Shown here: positions 8,820-16,986 of the stretch, piece after piece
Position numbering within the stretch: position 1 is the stretch's first letter
Layout of the letters: each line of letters starts with the position of its first letter
Notes under the pieces: model-generated
Seen by the model: only the letters and a program-made list of their open reading frames with translations
Databases searched by the model: none
What the model was told of the DNA's origin: nothing
Translations under genes and position numbers: made by a program
Assembly (NCBI GenBank): GCA_947501935.1
Contig: CANMXU010000027.1
Location: forward strand, 1-64,000
DNA: 64,000 nucleotides
Direction of reading: 5' to 3'
From: an uncultured Alteromonadaceae bacterium
Lineage (GTDB): Bacteria > Pseudomonadota > Gammaproteobacteria > Enterobacterales > Alteromonadaceae

Positions 8820-9101
8820 TTAACAAACTTTAATTCTAACTACATTCATAATTTCCATATCAAAACCTGCAATGGTTTCAGTGCTAGGGTAGTAAGTTAC
8901 ATTAACTTGTTGATTAGTGAGCGACTTGTACATTTTTTTGCGCTTATATTTAAAAGGCACATCGACTTTATTAAGCATCACCGTATTGATAAACCATTCA
9001 CCTTGCTCACGCTGAACATGAGAAACCACCTTAATATCTTCAGTATGAGTTAAGTTTTGGTGTTTACTTAAGAGCTTATCGGCATCACTTTTTTTGGACA
9101 T
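8820..9101 (-). CDS. Conserved-looking small protein of unknown function
   Basis: I do not recognise this 93-residue product. It is soluble, Lys-rich at the N-terminus (MSKKSDADKLL) and has a mixed charged/beta-like body with no membrane helix, signal peptide or Cys cluster apart from the final Cys. The ATG at 9101 is chosen over a TTG two codons upstream. It is followed on its own strand by a terminator-like hairpin, which supports a real transcription unit. It sits between a Yip1-family gene and nhaR. Nothing in the neighbourhood gives it a role. Confidence 0.6.
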   Translation of the reverse strand: MSKKSDADKLLSKHQNLTHTEDIKVVSHVQREQGEWFINTVMLNKVDVPFKYKRKKMYKSLTNQQVNVTYYPSTETIAGFDMEIMNVVRIKVC

Positions 9102-9276
9102 AATCAATAATCGAAATAATTACTATCTGTAACTAGTATCTCAAGGTTTAGAAATTATAAACAGTTTTTTAAATGTTTATGTGTTTATTTTTTGCGACAT
9201 AGCTACTTTAAACCCCGATCAGAGTTATTGGTAAATACAATTAAATTTTAGTGCTGTTTACTTTTACGACTACTCC

Positions 9277-10164
9277 CTATCCATTGGCGGCATTAACGAT
9301 TTCAATAATCGCAGGGTGTTTCAATCTTCGCTCTGGAGAGATTATATAATAGGGCTCCTTAATTTCGTCGGTACGACCAAGAATGTTAACTCCATATTTA
9401 TCAGCAACGTATTCTTCAATAAGAGTAGGGCTACTAAATACGCCGATACCTGTTTGGCCAAAGGCTTTCATTAATGCACTATCATCAAATTCAGCAACAA
9501 TATTTGGTGCAATATTTTGTTTCTCTAACCATGATGATAAGCGAGTTCTCACTGCAGATTTCTTACTCTGCATAAGCCAAGGAAAGTCAGATAAATTTTC
9601 AGGAAAGGTTTTTTTGCAACTTTTAATCAAGGCTTCAGCGGCAAAGAAAGTAAAACCACTTTCAGTGAGTAAGTGATTGTAGGCTTTTACATGACTGCCC
9701 AATTCAAGTGGTTGGTCGGTTAAAAGACAATCAATTTTATTGACTGATAAATCGGCTAGTAAGTGGTCTTGATCACCTTCAACGCATATTAAGCGTACAG
9801 ACTCACTCATTTTTAATACTGGTGACAGCAACTCATGAGCGAGTACTTTTGGTATAACATCGGTGATGCCGACAGTGAAAGTATGCCATAGGCTAGGTTG
9901 CTTTCTTTTTAAGATATTCTTTACTTCATCGCCTAACTGAAAAATTTCTTCAGCATAGCTGTAGATGAGTAGTCCCATCTCTGAAAGTGATAATTTTTTT
10001 CCTTTACGTTCAAATAAATTGACTCCGATTTGAGCTTCAAAGCTAGTTATTTGGCCGCTTATTGTTTGTGATGTCAGGTTTAATCTTGCACTTGCTTTCG
10101 TGATTGTGCCTTCGCTAGCGACGACATAGAAATAATAAAGATGGTTGTAATTAAGCGGGCTCAT
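9277..10164 (-). CDS. nhaR: NhaR-type LysR transcriptional regulator
   Basis: The 295-residue protein begins with a winged-helix domain of the LysR family (residues about 5-64: YNHLYYFYVVASEGTITKAS). An effector-binding domain follows. The N-terminal SPLNYNHLYYF and the FDDSALMKAFG and PTLIEEYVADKYG segments match NhaR, the Na+-responsive activator of the sodium/proton antiporter gene nhaA in E. coli. There is no nhaA here. Instead the gene is divergent from a block that ends in an Mrp-type cation/proton antiporter operon 0.9 kb away. Control of that block by Na+ is an inference. Identity as an NhaR-like regulator is fairly sure; its target is not. Confidence 0.85.
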   Translation of the reverse strand: MSPLNYNHLYYFYVVASEGTITKASARLNLTSQTISGQITSFEAQIGVNLFERKGKKLSLSEMGLLIYSYAEEIFQLGDEVKNILKRKQPSLWHTFTVGITDVIPKVLAHELLSPVLKMSESVRLICVEGDQDHLLADLSVNKIDCLLTDQPLELGSHVKAYNHLLTESGFTFFAAEALIKSCKKTFPENLSDFPWLMQSKKSAVRTRLSSWLEKQNIAPNIVAEFDDSALMKAFGQTGIGVFSSPTLIEEYVADKYGVNILGRTDEIKEPYYIISPERRLKHPAIIEIVNAANG

Positions 10165-10170
10165 AATTTT

Positions 10171-10189
10171 ATCGTCAGTTTTTTTCGAT
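10171..10189. promoter_or_regulatory. Interrupted palindrome in nhaR divergent region
   Basis: ATCG and CGAT are separated by 11 bases, immediately upstream of the nhaR start and inside the nhaR/secreted-protein divergent gap. LysR regulators usually bind interrupted palindromes in such gaps and often control themselves. This is a candidate operator only. Confidence 0.35.
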
Positions 10190-10275
10190 GATAAGTGAAA
10201 TAATATTCGAATTTACCAACAACAGCAAGTGAGCTATAACAAAGTAATGTGGCTAACATATTTGATGGGAAGATT

Positions 10276-10803
10276 ATGAAAAATCGTAAAAATGGTTCTC
10301 TATTTTTGGCTATTCTTCAGTTAGATTTTTTATCGAATAAGTTAAATAATCGTAGCTTTACTATCGTGTTGTTAATATCGCTTTTGTCGTTCCCAGCGTT
10401 AGCAACTGATGTGAATAGGGTTGATACGGATAAATACGTAATTAGCTCATGTAATGCTTTTAAAATGCACACTAATAATGATAAAACCTTGCCGTGTATT
10501 GCCTATATTAAAGGATTCTTTAATGGCATGTTAAATGCTGGCAATCCGAATGTCGCAAAAATAGATGAGAGGAAGAAAAAGCCTTCCACATTAGTCGAAA
10601 GAGCATATGCTAATAGAGTCGGAAAAATAGCTGAGCGTAAACCTTTAAGCTATTCATGTATTACGGTTGATGAGTTTAAAGCGGTTATTCTTGAAAACCT
10701 TTCTGATGATTCCGCGAATACTTTTGTTTCAGTAAAACAGCTTAATGCTTTTCTAATAAAGGCGTTAACAACAGCTTGTTCATTTGAGCAGAAAAGTCGC
10801 TAA
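10276..10803 (+). CDS. Secreted Cys-containing protein, Rap1a/Tai-like pattern
   Basis: The 175-residue product has a hydrophobic segment (residues about 28-43, ending FPALA) that looks like a signal peptide with a long N-terminal region, so it is probably periplasmic. Its mature part has four Cys residues in a pattern resembling the Rap1a/Tai immunity-like fold: SCNAF, then PCIAYIKGFFNG, then YSCITVDEFKAVILENL, and a late Cys after an amphipathic helix. The ATG at 10276 is chosen over a GTG at 10249 because gggaag lies just before it. It lies one base before the HPF-like gene, so the two are probably co-transcribed. The family call is tentative, and no toxin partner is visible. Confidence 0.5.
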   Translation: MKNRKNGSLFLAILQLDFLSNKLNNRSFTIVLLISLLSFPALATDVNRVDTDKYVISSCNAFKMHTNNDKTLPCIAYIKGFFNGMLNAGNPNVAKIDERKKKPSTLVERAYANRVGKIAERKPLSYSCITVDEFKAVILENLSDDSANTFVSVKQLNAFLIKALTTACSFEQKSR

Positions 10804-10804
10804 C

Positions 10805-11101
10805 ATGAAAATAGCCATTGAAAATAATTTAAGTGAACTTGACCCGTCAATAGAAGAGCATATTCAGCGTAAGCTTAGGCTGGCGTTATCAAAAATGGCG
10901 GCAAATATTTCGGCCATTACCTTCACGCTTTCTGATGTGGTTGATCAAAATGGCAAAACGGAAAAACATTGTTTGTTGACACTGTCACTTTACCGTATGC
11001 CGAACATAGTTACTGAAGAAACTCAAGTTGACCTTTGTTTCGTTATTGACCGTGTTATTCAGAAAGCGACTCGCACGCTTACGCGAAAACTTTCAGCATA
11101 A
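10805..11101 (+). CDS. Short HPF/RaiA-family ribosome-associated protein
   Basis: The 98-residue protein has the beta-alpha-beta-beta-beta-alpha order expected of the HPF/RaiA (S30AE) fold: an opening strand, a helix (DPSIEEHIQRKLRLALSKM), strands around ITFTLSDV and HCLLTLSLY, and a closing helix with RVIQKATRTLTRKL. The family binds the 30S subunit and promotes hibernation. This looks like the divergent short branch rather than true HPF or RaiA. ATG at 10805 is used, one base after the previous stop. It is 10 bases ahead of mrpE, so it may share a transcript with the antiporter operon. Family placement is moderately sure. Confidence 0.65.
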   Translation: MKIAIENNLSELDPSIEEHIQRKLRLALSKMAANISAITFTLSDVVDQNGKTEKHCLLTLSLYRMPNIVTEETQVDLCFVIDRVIQKATRTLTRKLSA

Positions 11102-11111
11102 AAGGGAATGT

Positions 11112-11582
11112 ATGAAACATACACTTAGTTTATTTATAACCTTATCAGTATTTTGGCTACTTAATTCAGGCCATTATTCGCTATTAATATTATCCCTTGG
11201 TTTTGCCTCTATCGTGTTGATTTTATTCATTGCCTATAAAATGGATGTTATCGATCAAGAGTCACAACCACTGCACCTTTCGCCTGATATATTTGGCTAT
11301 TTGGCATGGCTTGTAAAAGAGATTGTTAAAGCCAATATCACGGTTGTTAAGCATATTTGGTTGGGTAAACAGAGTATTTCCCCCACACTGAAGAAAATTA
11401 ACATCAGTCAACAAACGGATATGGGCAAGGTAATATATGCCAACTCTATTACCTTAACGCCTGGTACTGTAGCCATTGATTTGACTGAAAACGAAATTAT
11501 TGTTCATGCCTTGTTAGTTAAAGACATTGAATCATTAGAAGCCGGTGAAATGGATCACCGTGTCACTTTATTGGAACGCTAA
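11112..11582 (+). CDS. mrpE: Mrp-type Na+/H+ antiporter subunit E
   Basis: MrpE is a small membrane subunit of the hetero-oligomeric Mrp cation/proton antiporter. The 156-residue product has two N-terminal membrane helices and the family region KEIVKANITVVKHIW, then the conserved soluble tail with SITLTPGTVAIDL and HALL. ATG at 11112 is preceded by aaaggga. The frame extends upstream inside the HPF-like gene, but the E-family N-terminus begins here. The stop overlaps the mrpF start by one base (taatg), indicating translational coupling. It is the first gene of the antiporter operon. Confidence 0.92.
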   Translation: MKHTLSLFITLSVFWLLNSGHYSLLILSLGFASIVLILFIAYKMDVIDQESQPLHLSPDIFGYLAWLVKEIVKANITVVKHIWLGKQSISPTLKKINISQQTDMGKVIYANSITLTPGTVAIDLTENEIIVHALLVKDIESLEAGEMDHRVTLLER

Positions 11583-11875
11583 TGTTAATTGCCGCTACAC
11601 TCGCTATTTTTGTCACCATGATTTTAGCAATCTTTAGAGGGATTGTTGGGCCAACACTTTATGACCGTATTTTGGCGGTTAATATGTTTGGCACTAAAAC
11701 CGTGTTACTTATTTCTTTGCTAGGTTTTGTGATGGGCAGACCAGAGTTTTTAGATATCGCTATTGTCTATGCATTGATCAATTTTATCAGTGTAATCGGG
11801 GTATTACGTTACTCTGATACCAATCAATTTAAGCACACACCTGATGAGAACGAATCAGTAGAGAAGGAGCTTTAA
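11582..11875 (+). CDS. mrpF: Mrp-type Na+/H+ antiporter subunit F
   Basis: The 97-residue protein has three predicted membrane helices. It carries the MrpF signature IFRGIVGPTLYDRILAVN and ends in a short acidic tail. MrpF is one of the small hydrophobic subunits needed for assembly of the Mrp complex. Its start overlaps the mrpE stop by one base, and mrpG begins at the next base after its stop, so it is translated as part of a tightly coupled operon. Confidence 0.93.
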   Translation: MLIAATLAIFVTMILAIFRGIVGPTLYDRILAVNMFGTKTVLLISLLGFVMGRPEFLDIAIVYALINFISVIGVLRYSDTNQFKHTPDENESVEKEL

Positions 11876-12244
11876 ATGGAGATGATTATTACAATTGCCA
11901 GCGGCTTCTTTATACTCGTTGGCAGCTTTCTATGTTTTTCGGGCGGCATTGGTCTGATACGCTTTCCTGACTTTTATACCCGCATGCATGCTGTAGGGGT
12001 TACTGATACCTTAGGTGCAGGCATGGTTTTAGTTGGACTGATGATACTTAGCCCCGATCTTTTAGTCTTCGCTAAATTAGTGATGGTGCTGTTATTAACT
12101 TTATTGATTGGACCAACAACTAGCCATGTATTAGCTAAAGCGGCTTTTCATAACGGCTTAATGCCGCAGCAACTAAAAAGGTCTGAGCAAATAGACATTA
12201 TAAAGAATAAAGACGATAAGGAGAAAACCTCATCGCACTCTTAA
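11876..12244 (+). CDS. mrpG: Mrp-type Na+/H+ antiporter subunit G
   Basis: The 122-residue product has three membrane helices and the MrpG signature GLIRFPDFYTRMHAVGVTDTLG. A Lys/Asp-rich cytoplasmic tail follows. ATG is immediately adjacent to the mrpF stop. Its last 13 residues are encoded in a stretch (12202-12244) that also holds a Shine-Dalgarno and the likely non-standard start of the next gene in another frame, so the two genes overlap by about 13 bases. Confidence 0.93.
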   Translation: MEMIITIASGFFILVGSFLCFSGGIGLIRFPDFYTRMHAVGVTDTLGAGMVLVGLMILSPDLLVFAKLVMVLLLTLLIGPTTSHVLAKAAFHNGLMPQQLKRSEQIDIIKNKDDKEKTSSHS

Positions 12245-13254
12245 TTGATATTATTTTACTGAGTTTATTAGTGGTTGTTGCGTTTGCAATCATTCGCATG
12301 AAAGACCTGTTTGCCGTCGTAATGCTGTTAGGTATTTATGGATTATTATCGGCAAGTTTTTTTGTCGCTATGGACGCAGTTGACGTAGCTTTTACTGAAG
12401 CTGCAGTGGGGGCGGGTATATCAACCTTGCTTATGCTGGTGGTTATAGCCATTACTGGACGAAAAGAGAAAGCCAACCGACATAAGCCATTACCGGCGTT
12501 GCTTATTGTTTTGATCACCGGAGGCTTGTTGGTTTATGGTACTTTGGATATGCCACACTTTGGCGCTGCCGATGCACCTATTCACAACCATGTCGCACCT
12601 CGATATATCGATGATTCAATGGCAGAAGTTGGCGTGCCTAATATTGTTACTTCGGTGCTAGCTAGCTATAGAGCCTTCGACACATTTGGAGAGGTGGTAG
12701 TCATTTTTACGGCTGGTATTGGAGTGCTAACCTTGCTATCGGTTGCTCGTCGTAAAGAAGACGATGAAGAAGCTACAGCAATCAATGATTCTATGCATGA
12801 ACAGCATTTGGTTATTCGCATTGTCGCAAAAATATTAATTCCGTTTATTTTATTGTTTGCCCTTTATGTGCAATTTCATGGCGATTTTGGTCCAGGGGGC
12901 GGCTTTCAAGCGGGTGTGATCTTCGCTGCCGCTATTATTCTATACACGATGTTATTTGGATTAAATACCGCACGTAAAGTTATCAATCAAACTTTTATCC
13001 AGTTGATTGCTGCAATAGGGGTTCTGCTTTATGGCAGTGTCGGTATTGTCTCATTAATGAACGGCGGTAACTTCTTTGATTACAATGTGCTGGCAAGTGA
13101 TCCTATTGCTGGGCAACACTTGGGGATTTTATTAATTGAATGGGGAGTTGGTTGTACGGTGGCTTCAATTATGATTGTTATCTTTTTCAATTTTGCCGGC
13201 CGCCGAGAGTTATATCAACATAACCAAGTCCCTCAAAATCAGGAGCCATCATAA
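12232..13254 (+). CDS. mrpB: Mrp antiporter subunit B with fused MbhD/DUF4040 (MrpA C-terminal) part; probable ATC start
   Basis: The protein joins an N-terminal DUF4040/MbhD segment (the C-terminal part of MrpA in Bacillus; motif DVAFTEAAVGAGIS) to an MnhB domain (LLFALYVQFHGDFGPGGGFQAG). This gives about eight or nine membrane helices. The first ATG, GTG or TTG in frame is GTG at 12271, which would cut the first helix in half. The frame is open from 12220, just after a TAA at 12217. In this short stretch AAGGAG (12218-12223) precedes an ATC at 12232 by 8 bases. Reading from ATC gives Met-ALLIDIILLSLLVVVAF, a complete first helix. I therefore propose ATC as start (340 aa); a base error at an original ATG is the alternative. 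The stop overlaps mrpC by one base. Confidence 0.8.
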   Translation: MALLIDIILLSLLVVVAFAIIRMKDLFAVVMLLGIYGLLSASFFVAMDAVDVAFTEAAVGAGISTLLMLVVIAITGRKEKANRHKPLPALLIVLITGGLLVYGTLDMPHFGAADAPIHNHVAPRYIDDSMAEVGVPNIVTSVLASYRAFDTFGEVVVIFTAGIGVLTLLSVARRKEDDEEATAINDSMHEQHLVIRIVAKILIPFILLFALYVQFHGDFGPGGGFQAGVIFAAAIILYTMLFGLNTARKVINQTFIQLIAAIGVLLYGSVGIVSLMNGGNFFDYNVLASDPIAGQHLGILLIEWGVGCTVASIMIVIFFNFAGRRELYQHNQVPQNQEPS

Positions 13255-13649
13255 TGTTAATCGATCTTTTTAATCACTGGATTGTGATCACGCTAATGAT
13301 GTGTGGATTATATATGGTGATTGCGCATGGCAACTTAATTAAAAAACTGGTTGGGCTCGCGGTTTTTCAAACCTCAGTATTTATTTTTTATATTAGTATG
13401 GCAAAAGTTGACGGGGGAACAGCCCCTATTTTAGCTGATGGCATTGTTCATTATTCTAATCCTTTACCGCATGTACTTATTCTCACCGCGATTGTGGTTG
13501 GCATTGCGACTACCGCGTTAGGTTTGTCATTGGTGGTTAGAATAAAAGAAGCTTACGGTTCAATTGAAGAAGAAGAAATTCAGCAACAAGATATTCAACA
13601 TCAAAAGAATAACGCGCATACCAAGGTTAAGCTGGAGGAAGAAGCGTGA
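13254..13649 (+). CDS. mrpC: Mrp-type Na+/H+ antiporter subunit C (NuoK-like)
   Basis: MrpC is the NuoK-like three-helix subunit of the Mrp complex. The 131-residue protein shows three membrane helices, the GLYMVIAHGNLIKKLVGL segment and the conserved DPLPHVL-like segment (here NPLPHVLILTAIVVG). A Gln/Glu-rich tail follows. It overlaps mrpB by one base and mrpD by four bases (gtga type), which supports translational coupling. Confidence 0.93.
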   Translation: MLIDLFNHWIVITLMMCGLYMVIAHGNLIKKLVGLAVFQTSVFIFYISMAKVDGGTAPILADGIVHYSNPLPHVLILTAIVVGIATTALGLSLVVRIKEAYGSIEEEEIQQQDIQHQKNNAHTKVKLEEEA

Positions 13650-15124
13650 TTGCACATCTACCTATTTTACAGGTAATACTTCCGCTAATGGCGGCACCAC
13701 TATGTTTAATGCTTAAACGCCCACAACTGGTGTGGGTTTTTGCTCTAATCGCTAGTGGTTTGGCGTTTGTTGTCAGTGTATTGTTATTACAACAAGTGAT
13801 GACAACCGGGGTGATCAGTTATGAGTTAGGCGGTTGGCAGGCACCATGGGGAATCGAGTATCGAATTGATAAACTCAATGCGTTTTTACTGCTAATTATT
13901 TCAGGCATTAGCACTATCGTTTTAGTGGCTGCTCAAACTAGTATTGAAAAAGAAATCCCCAAAGATAAACATGTATATTTCTACGTTTTATACCTACTTT
14001 CGCTTACCGGAATGTTGGGGATTGTTGCTACTGGCGATGCCTTTAATGTTTTTGTTTTTCTAGAAGTCTCCTCGTTATCTGCTTATGCGCTAATTGCCAT
14101 GGGGCAAAAGCGCCAAGCGCTATGGGCTTCATATCAATATTTGATCATGGGCACCATAGGCGCCACGTTTATATTGATTGGCATTGGTTTGATGTATCAA
14201 ATGACGGGCACGCTTAATATGTATGACTTGTCGCAACGTTTACCAGAAGTGGCACAAACCCGCACTGTGTTTGCCGCCTTTGCTTTTGTTGTTGTTGGTG
14301 TTTGTTTAAAGCTGGCGATGTTTCCACTGCATTTATGGCTACCTAATGCCTACACTTACGCACCGTCTATTGTTACCGCCTTTTTTGCGGCAACAGCAAC
14401 CAAAGTGGCGGTTTATTTATTAATCAGGTTTACTTTTTCAGTATTTGGCGTGTCATTTTCTTTCACCACCATCCCGCTAGAAACCTTATTTATGGCGCTT
14501 GGCTTGGTCGGTATATTTGTCGCTTCAACTTCAGCTATTTTTCAAAGCAATGTTAAGCGTCTGTTTGCTTTTTCAAGTATCGCGCAAATTGGCTACATGA
14601 TAGTAGGCTTTAGCTTAACAACGGTTACCGGCTTAACGGCAACCTTATTACACCTGTTTAATCATGCCTTAATGAAAGGCGCTATATTCTTAGCCCTAGC
14701 TGCGGTTATTTATCGAGTGGGTAGTGTTGAGCTGACTAACCTTCGAGGTTTAGGGCGTCAAATGCCTTTGACCATGGCGGCGATTGTTATTGGCGGGCTA
14801 AGCTTAATAGGGGTGCCGTTAACCGTTGGTTTTGTCAGTAAGTGGTATTTACTCATCGCATTAATTGAAGAAGGACTGTGGCCGGTTGCGGTATTGATTC
14901 TATTAGGTTCAATGTTAGCGGTTGTGTATGTTTGGCGCATTGTCGAAGTGGCATATTTTAAAGAGCCATTAGACAAAAATGTAATAGTGAAAGAAGCGCC
15001 GCTAAGTTTTCTTATCCCTATATGGGCACTGGTTATCGCTAATATTTATTTTGGCATTGATACTCGCCTTAGTGTGCAGGTTGCAGAAGCTGCCGCGCAG
15101 AGCTTGTTTGGAGGCGCGTTATGA
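13646..15124 (+). CDS. mrpD: Mrp-type antiporter subunit D (first of three NuoM/MrpD-like proteins)
   Basis: The 492-residue protein has about 14 membrane helices of the proton-conducting NuoM/NuoN/MrpD type. Key charged residues of the family are present: Glu140 in FVFLEVSSL and Lys222 in VCLKLAMFPLHLW with His229. A further conserved Lys253 lies in ATATKVAVY. Such residues line the proton path in complex I and Mrp. The start is GTG, overlapping the mrpC stop; the stop overlaps the next gene by four bases. This copy is the one closest in position and sequence style to canonical MrpD. Confidence 0.92.
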   Translation: MIAHLPILQVILPLMAAPLCLMLKRPQLVWVFALIASGLAFVVSVLLLQQVMTTGVISYELGGWQAPWGIEYRIDKLNAFLLLIISGISTIVLVAAQTSIEKEIPKDKHVYFYVLYLLSLTGMLGIVATGDAFNVFVFLEVSSLSAYALIAMGQKRQALWASYQYLIMGTIGATFILIGIGLMYQMTGTLNMYDLSQRLPEVAQTRTVFAAFAFVVVGVCLKLAMFPLHLWLPNAYTYAPSIVTAFFAATATKVAVYLLIRFTFSVFGVSFSFTTIPLETLFMALGLVGIFVASTSAIFQSNVKRLFAFSSIAQIGYMIVGFSLTTVTGLTATLLHLFNHALMKGAIFLALAAVIYRVGSVELTNLRGLGRQMPLTMAAIVIGGLSLIGVPLTVGFVSKWYLLIALIEEGLWPVAVLILLGSMLAVVYVWRIVEVAYFKEPLDKNVIVKEAPLSFLIPIWALVIANIYFGIDTRLSVQVAEAAAQSLFGGAL

Positions 15125-16644
15125 ATCTTTCTTTAGAGGTGATGCTACAACTCGCCATTATGCTGCCGTTGCTGTCGACTTTTGCAATTGTCGCGACCGG
15201 AAAATACCCTAATATTCGCGAAGGCGTCACTATTACAACCTGCCTATGCTTAATATATTTAGTGGTTAATTTATATCAGGGCTTATTAGCGGGGCAGGCG
15301 ATTAGTGCATTTTGGTGGGAACTTTTACCGGGCTTAACCATTAGCTTTGACATTGAACCTTTAGGCATGTTGTTCGCCTTAATTGCGAGCTTCCTTTGGT
15401 TAGTTACCACATGTTATGCCATTGGTTATATGCGTAGCCACCATGAAAAAAATCAAACACGTTTTTATTTGTGTTTTGCTGTGGCTATAGGTGCAGTGAT
15501 GGGGCTGGCATTTTCAGCAAACCTTTTTACCTTGTTTATCTTTTACGAAGTATTAACCTTGTCGACCTATCCGTTAGTGACACATGCAGGAACAGAGAAA
15601 GCTAAAAAAGGTGGCCGAACCTATCTTGGCATATTACTGACTACTTCAATCGTTTTTTTCCTACTCGCTATTGTCAGCACCTGGTTTATCGCCGGCACAT
15701 TAGATTTTAAACTTGGCGGTATATTTGCTGATGATGTTGATAAAACCATTGCCGGTATTTTATTAGTGCTGTTTGTTTTTGGTATTGGTAAAGCCGCGAT
15801 TATGCCTTTTCACCGCTGGTTGCCTGCAGCTATGGTTGCCCCAACACCGGTGAGCTCGCTGTTACATGCCGTTGCTGTGGTAAAAGCCGGGGTATTTACC
15901 GTACTTAAAGTTTGCGTATTTATATTTGGTTTAGACTTACTTGCCGTATTGCCGACTACGCAATTTTTACTGTATTTAGCAGGTGCTTCGGTATTACTGG
16001 CGTCGATTATTGCCATGCGACAAGATAATCTCAAAGCAAGGTTGGCCTATTCAACTGTGAGCCAGCTAGGTTATGTCACCATTGGCGCTTTGCTGGCAAC
16101 CTCTTCAGGTGTTATTGGTAGCAGCATGCATATTGCCATGCATGCTTTTGGCAAAATTACTTTATTCTTTTGTGCTGGGGCTATTTTGGTTAGCTTACAC
16201 AAATCTAAAATTAGTGACATGCGTGGTATCGGCCGACAAATGCCGCTGACGATGATCGCCTTTTTTATCGCCAGTTTAAGCATTATTGGCGTGCCACCTG
16301 CTGGCGGCACATGGAGCAAATGGTATTTAATGATGGGCACGATAGAAACTGAACAGTTTGTGCTGATGGTGATTTTAATGGTGAGCTCTTTACTCAATAT
16401 CGCCTATTTGTTGCCAATTCCTTTTCATGCCTTTTTTCCTAAATTAATGTCATTTAAAGACGCTGAACAAGGTGTTAGACCTTCTAGCAATATTGAAAAT
16501 ACTTACACAAGGGCAGAGATAAAAGAAGCGCCTTTACCTTCATTAATAGCGATTGTGGTTACCACGTTAGGTTGCTTAATGTTGTTTATTTATCCCCAAC
16601 CTTTATTTGAGTTGGCCACCGCAGTTTTGACCGGACGGGAATAA
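15121..16644 (+). CDS. Second proton-conducting antiporter subunit (MrpD/NuoM-like)
   Basis: The 507-residue, roughly 14-helix membrane protein belongs to the same proton-conducting family as MrpD but is clearly divergent from it. It keeps the family charges: Glu143 in FYEVLTLSTYPL, Lys224 in GIGKAAIMPFHRWLP, His249 and Lys255. It overlaps mrpD by four bases (atga). Several marine and archaeal Mrp-like systems have extra D-type subunits. The NuoL-like N-terminal half of MrpA is missing here, so this protein may take its place. That role is inferred. Confidence 0.88.
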   Translation: MNLSLEVMLQLAIMLPLLSTFAIVATGKYPNIREGVTITTCLCLIYLVVNLYQGLLAGQAISAFWWELLPGLTISFDIEPLGMLFALIASFLWLVTTCYAIGYMRSHHEKNQTRFYLCFAVAIGAVMGLAFSANLFTLFIFYEVLTLSTYPLVTHAGTEKAKKGGRTYLGILLTTSIVFFLLAIVSTWFIAGTLDFKLGGIFADDVDKTIAGILLVLFVFGIGKAAIMPFHRWLPAAMVAPTPVSSLLHAVAVVKAGVFTVLKVCVFIFGLDLLAVLPTTQFLLYLAGASVLLASIIAMRQDNLKARLAYSTVSQLGYVTIGALLATSSGVIGSSMHIAMHAFGKITLFFCAGAILVSLHKSKISDMRGIGRQMPLTMIAFFIASLSIIGVPPAGGTWSKWYLMMGTIETEQFVLMVILMVSSLLNIAYLLPIPFHAFFPKLMSFKDAEQGVRPSSNIENTYTRAEIKEAPLPSLIAIVVTTLGCLMLFIYPQPLFELATAVLTGRE

Positions 16645-16647
16645 TTC

Positions 16648-16986
16648 ATGGCAGATGAAAAAAAATACCTTTTTGATGATCCTAAGAACATAAAGCGTTT
16701 AATGCGTATTTTTTATGTGTGTTGTATTTTGTTGGTGATTTTAGATTTTGTTATTCACCGTCATACCATGCATGAATGGGACAAGCTCTGGGCTTTTTAC
16801 CCAATTTATGGCTTTGTCGGTTGTGTGGTACTGGTGATAGTTGCTAGTTGGATGAGAACCTTTTTGATGCGCCCTGAAGATTATTACGACAAGCCAAGTA
16901 CAACTGAATCAAGTAAGAGTGCTTCAAAGCATAAGAATTCAAACAATGAATTAAATACCAAAGGAGCGTCGCATGTGGATGACTGA
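16648..16986 (+). CDS. Small two-helix membrane protein of the antiporter operon, unknown family
   Basis: I do not recognise this 112-residue protein. It has a charged N-terminus, two membrane helices (about residues 20-37 and 50-67) joined by a short loop with HRHTMHEWDK, and a Ser/Lys/Asn-rich tail. It starts three bases after one antiporter-like gene. Its last 14 bases overlap the start of the next, whose Shine-Dalgarno (aaggag) lies inside it. This placement suggests an accessory subunit of the same complex. Expression is supported by tight spacing; function is unknown. Confidence 0.8.
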   Translation: MADEKKYLFDDPKNIKRLMRIFYVCCILLVILDFVIHRHTMHEWDKLWAFYPIYGFVGCVVLVIVASWMRTFLMRPEDYYDKPSTTESSKSASKHKNSNNELNTKGASHVDD

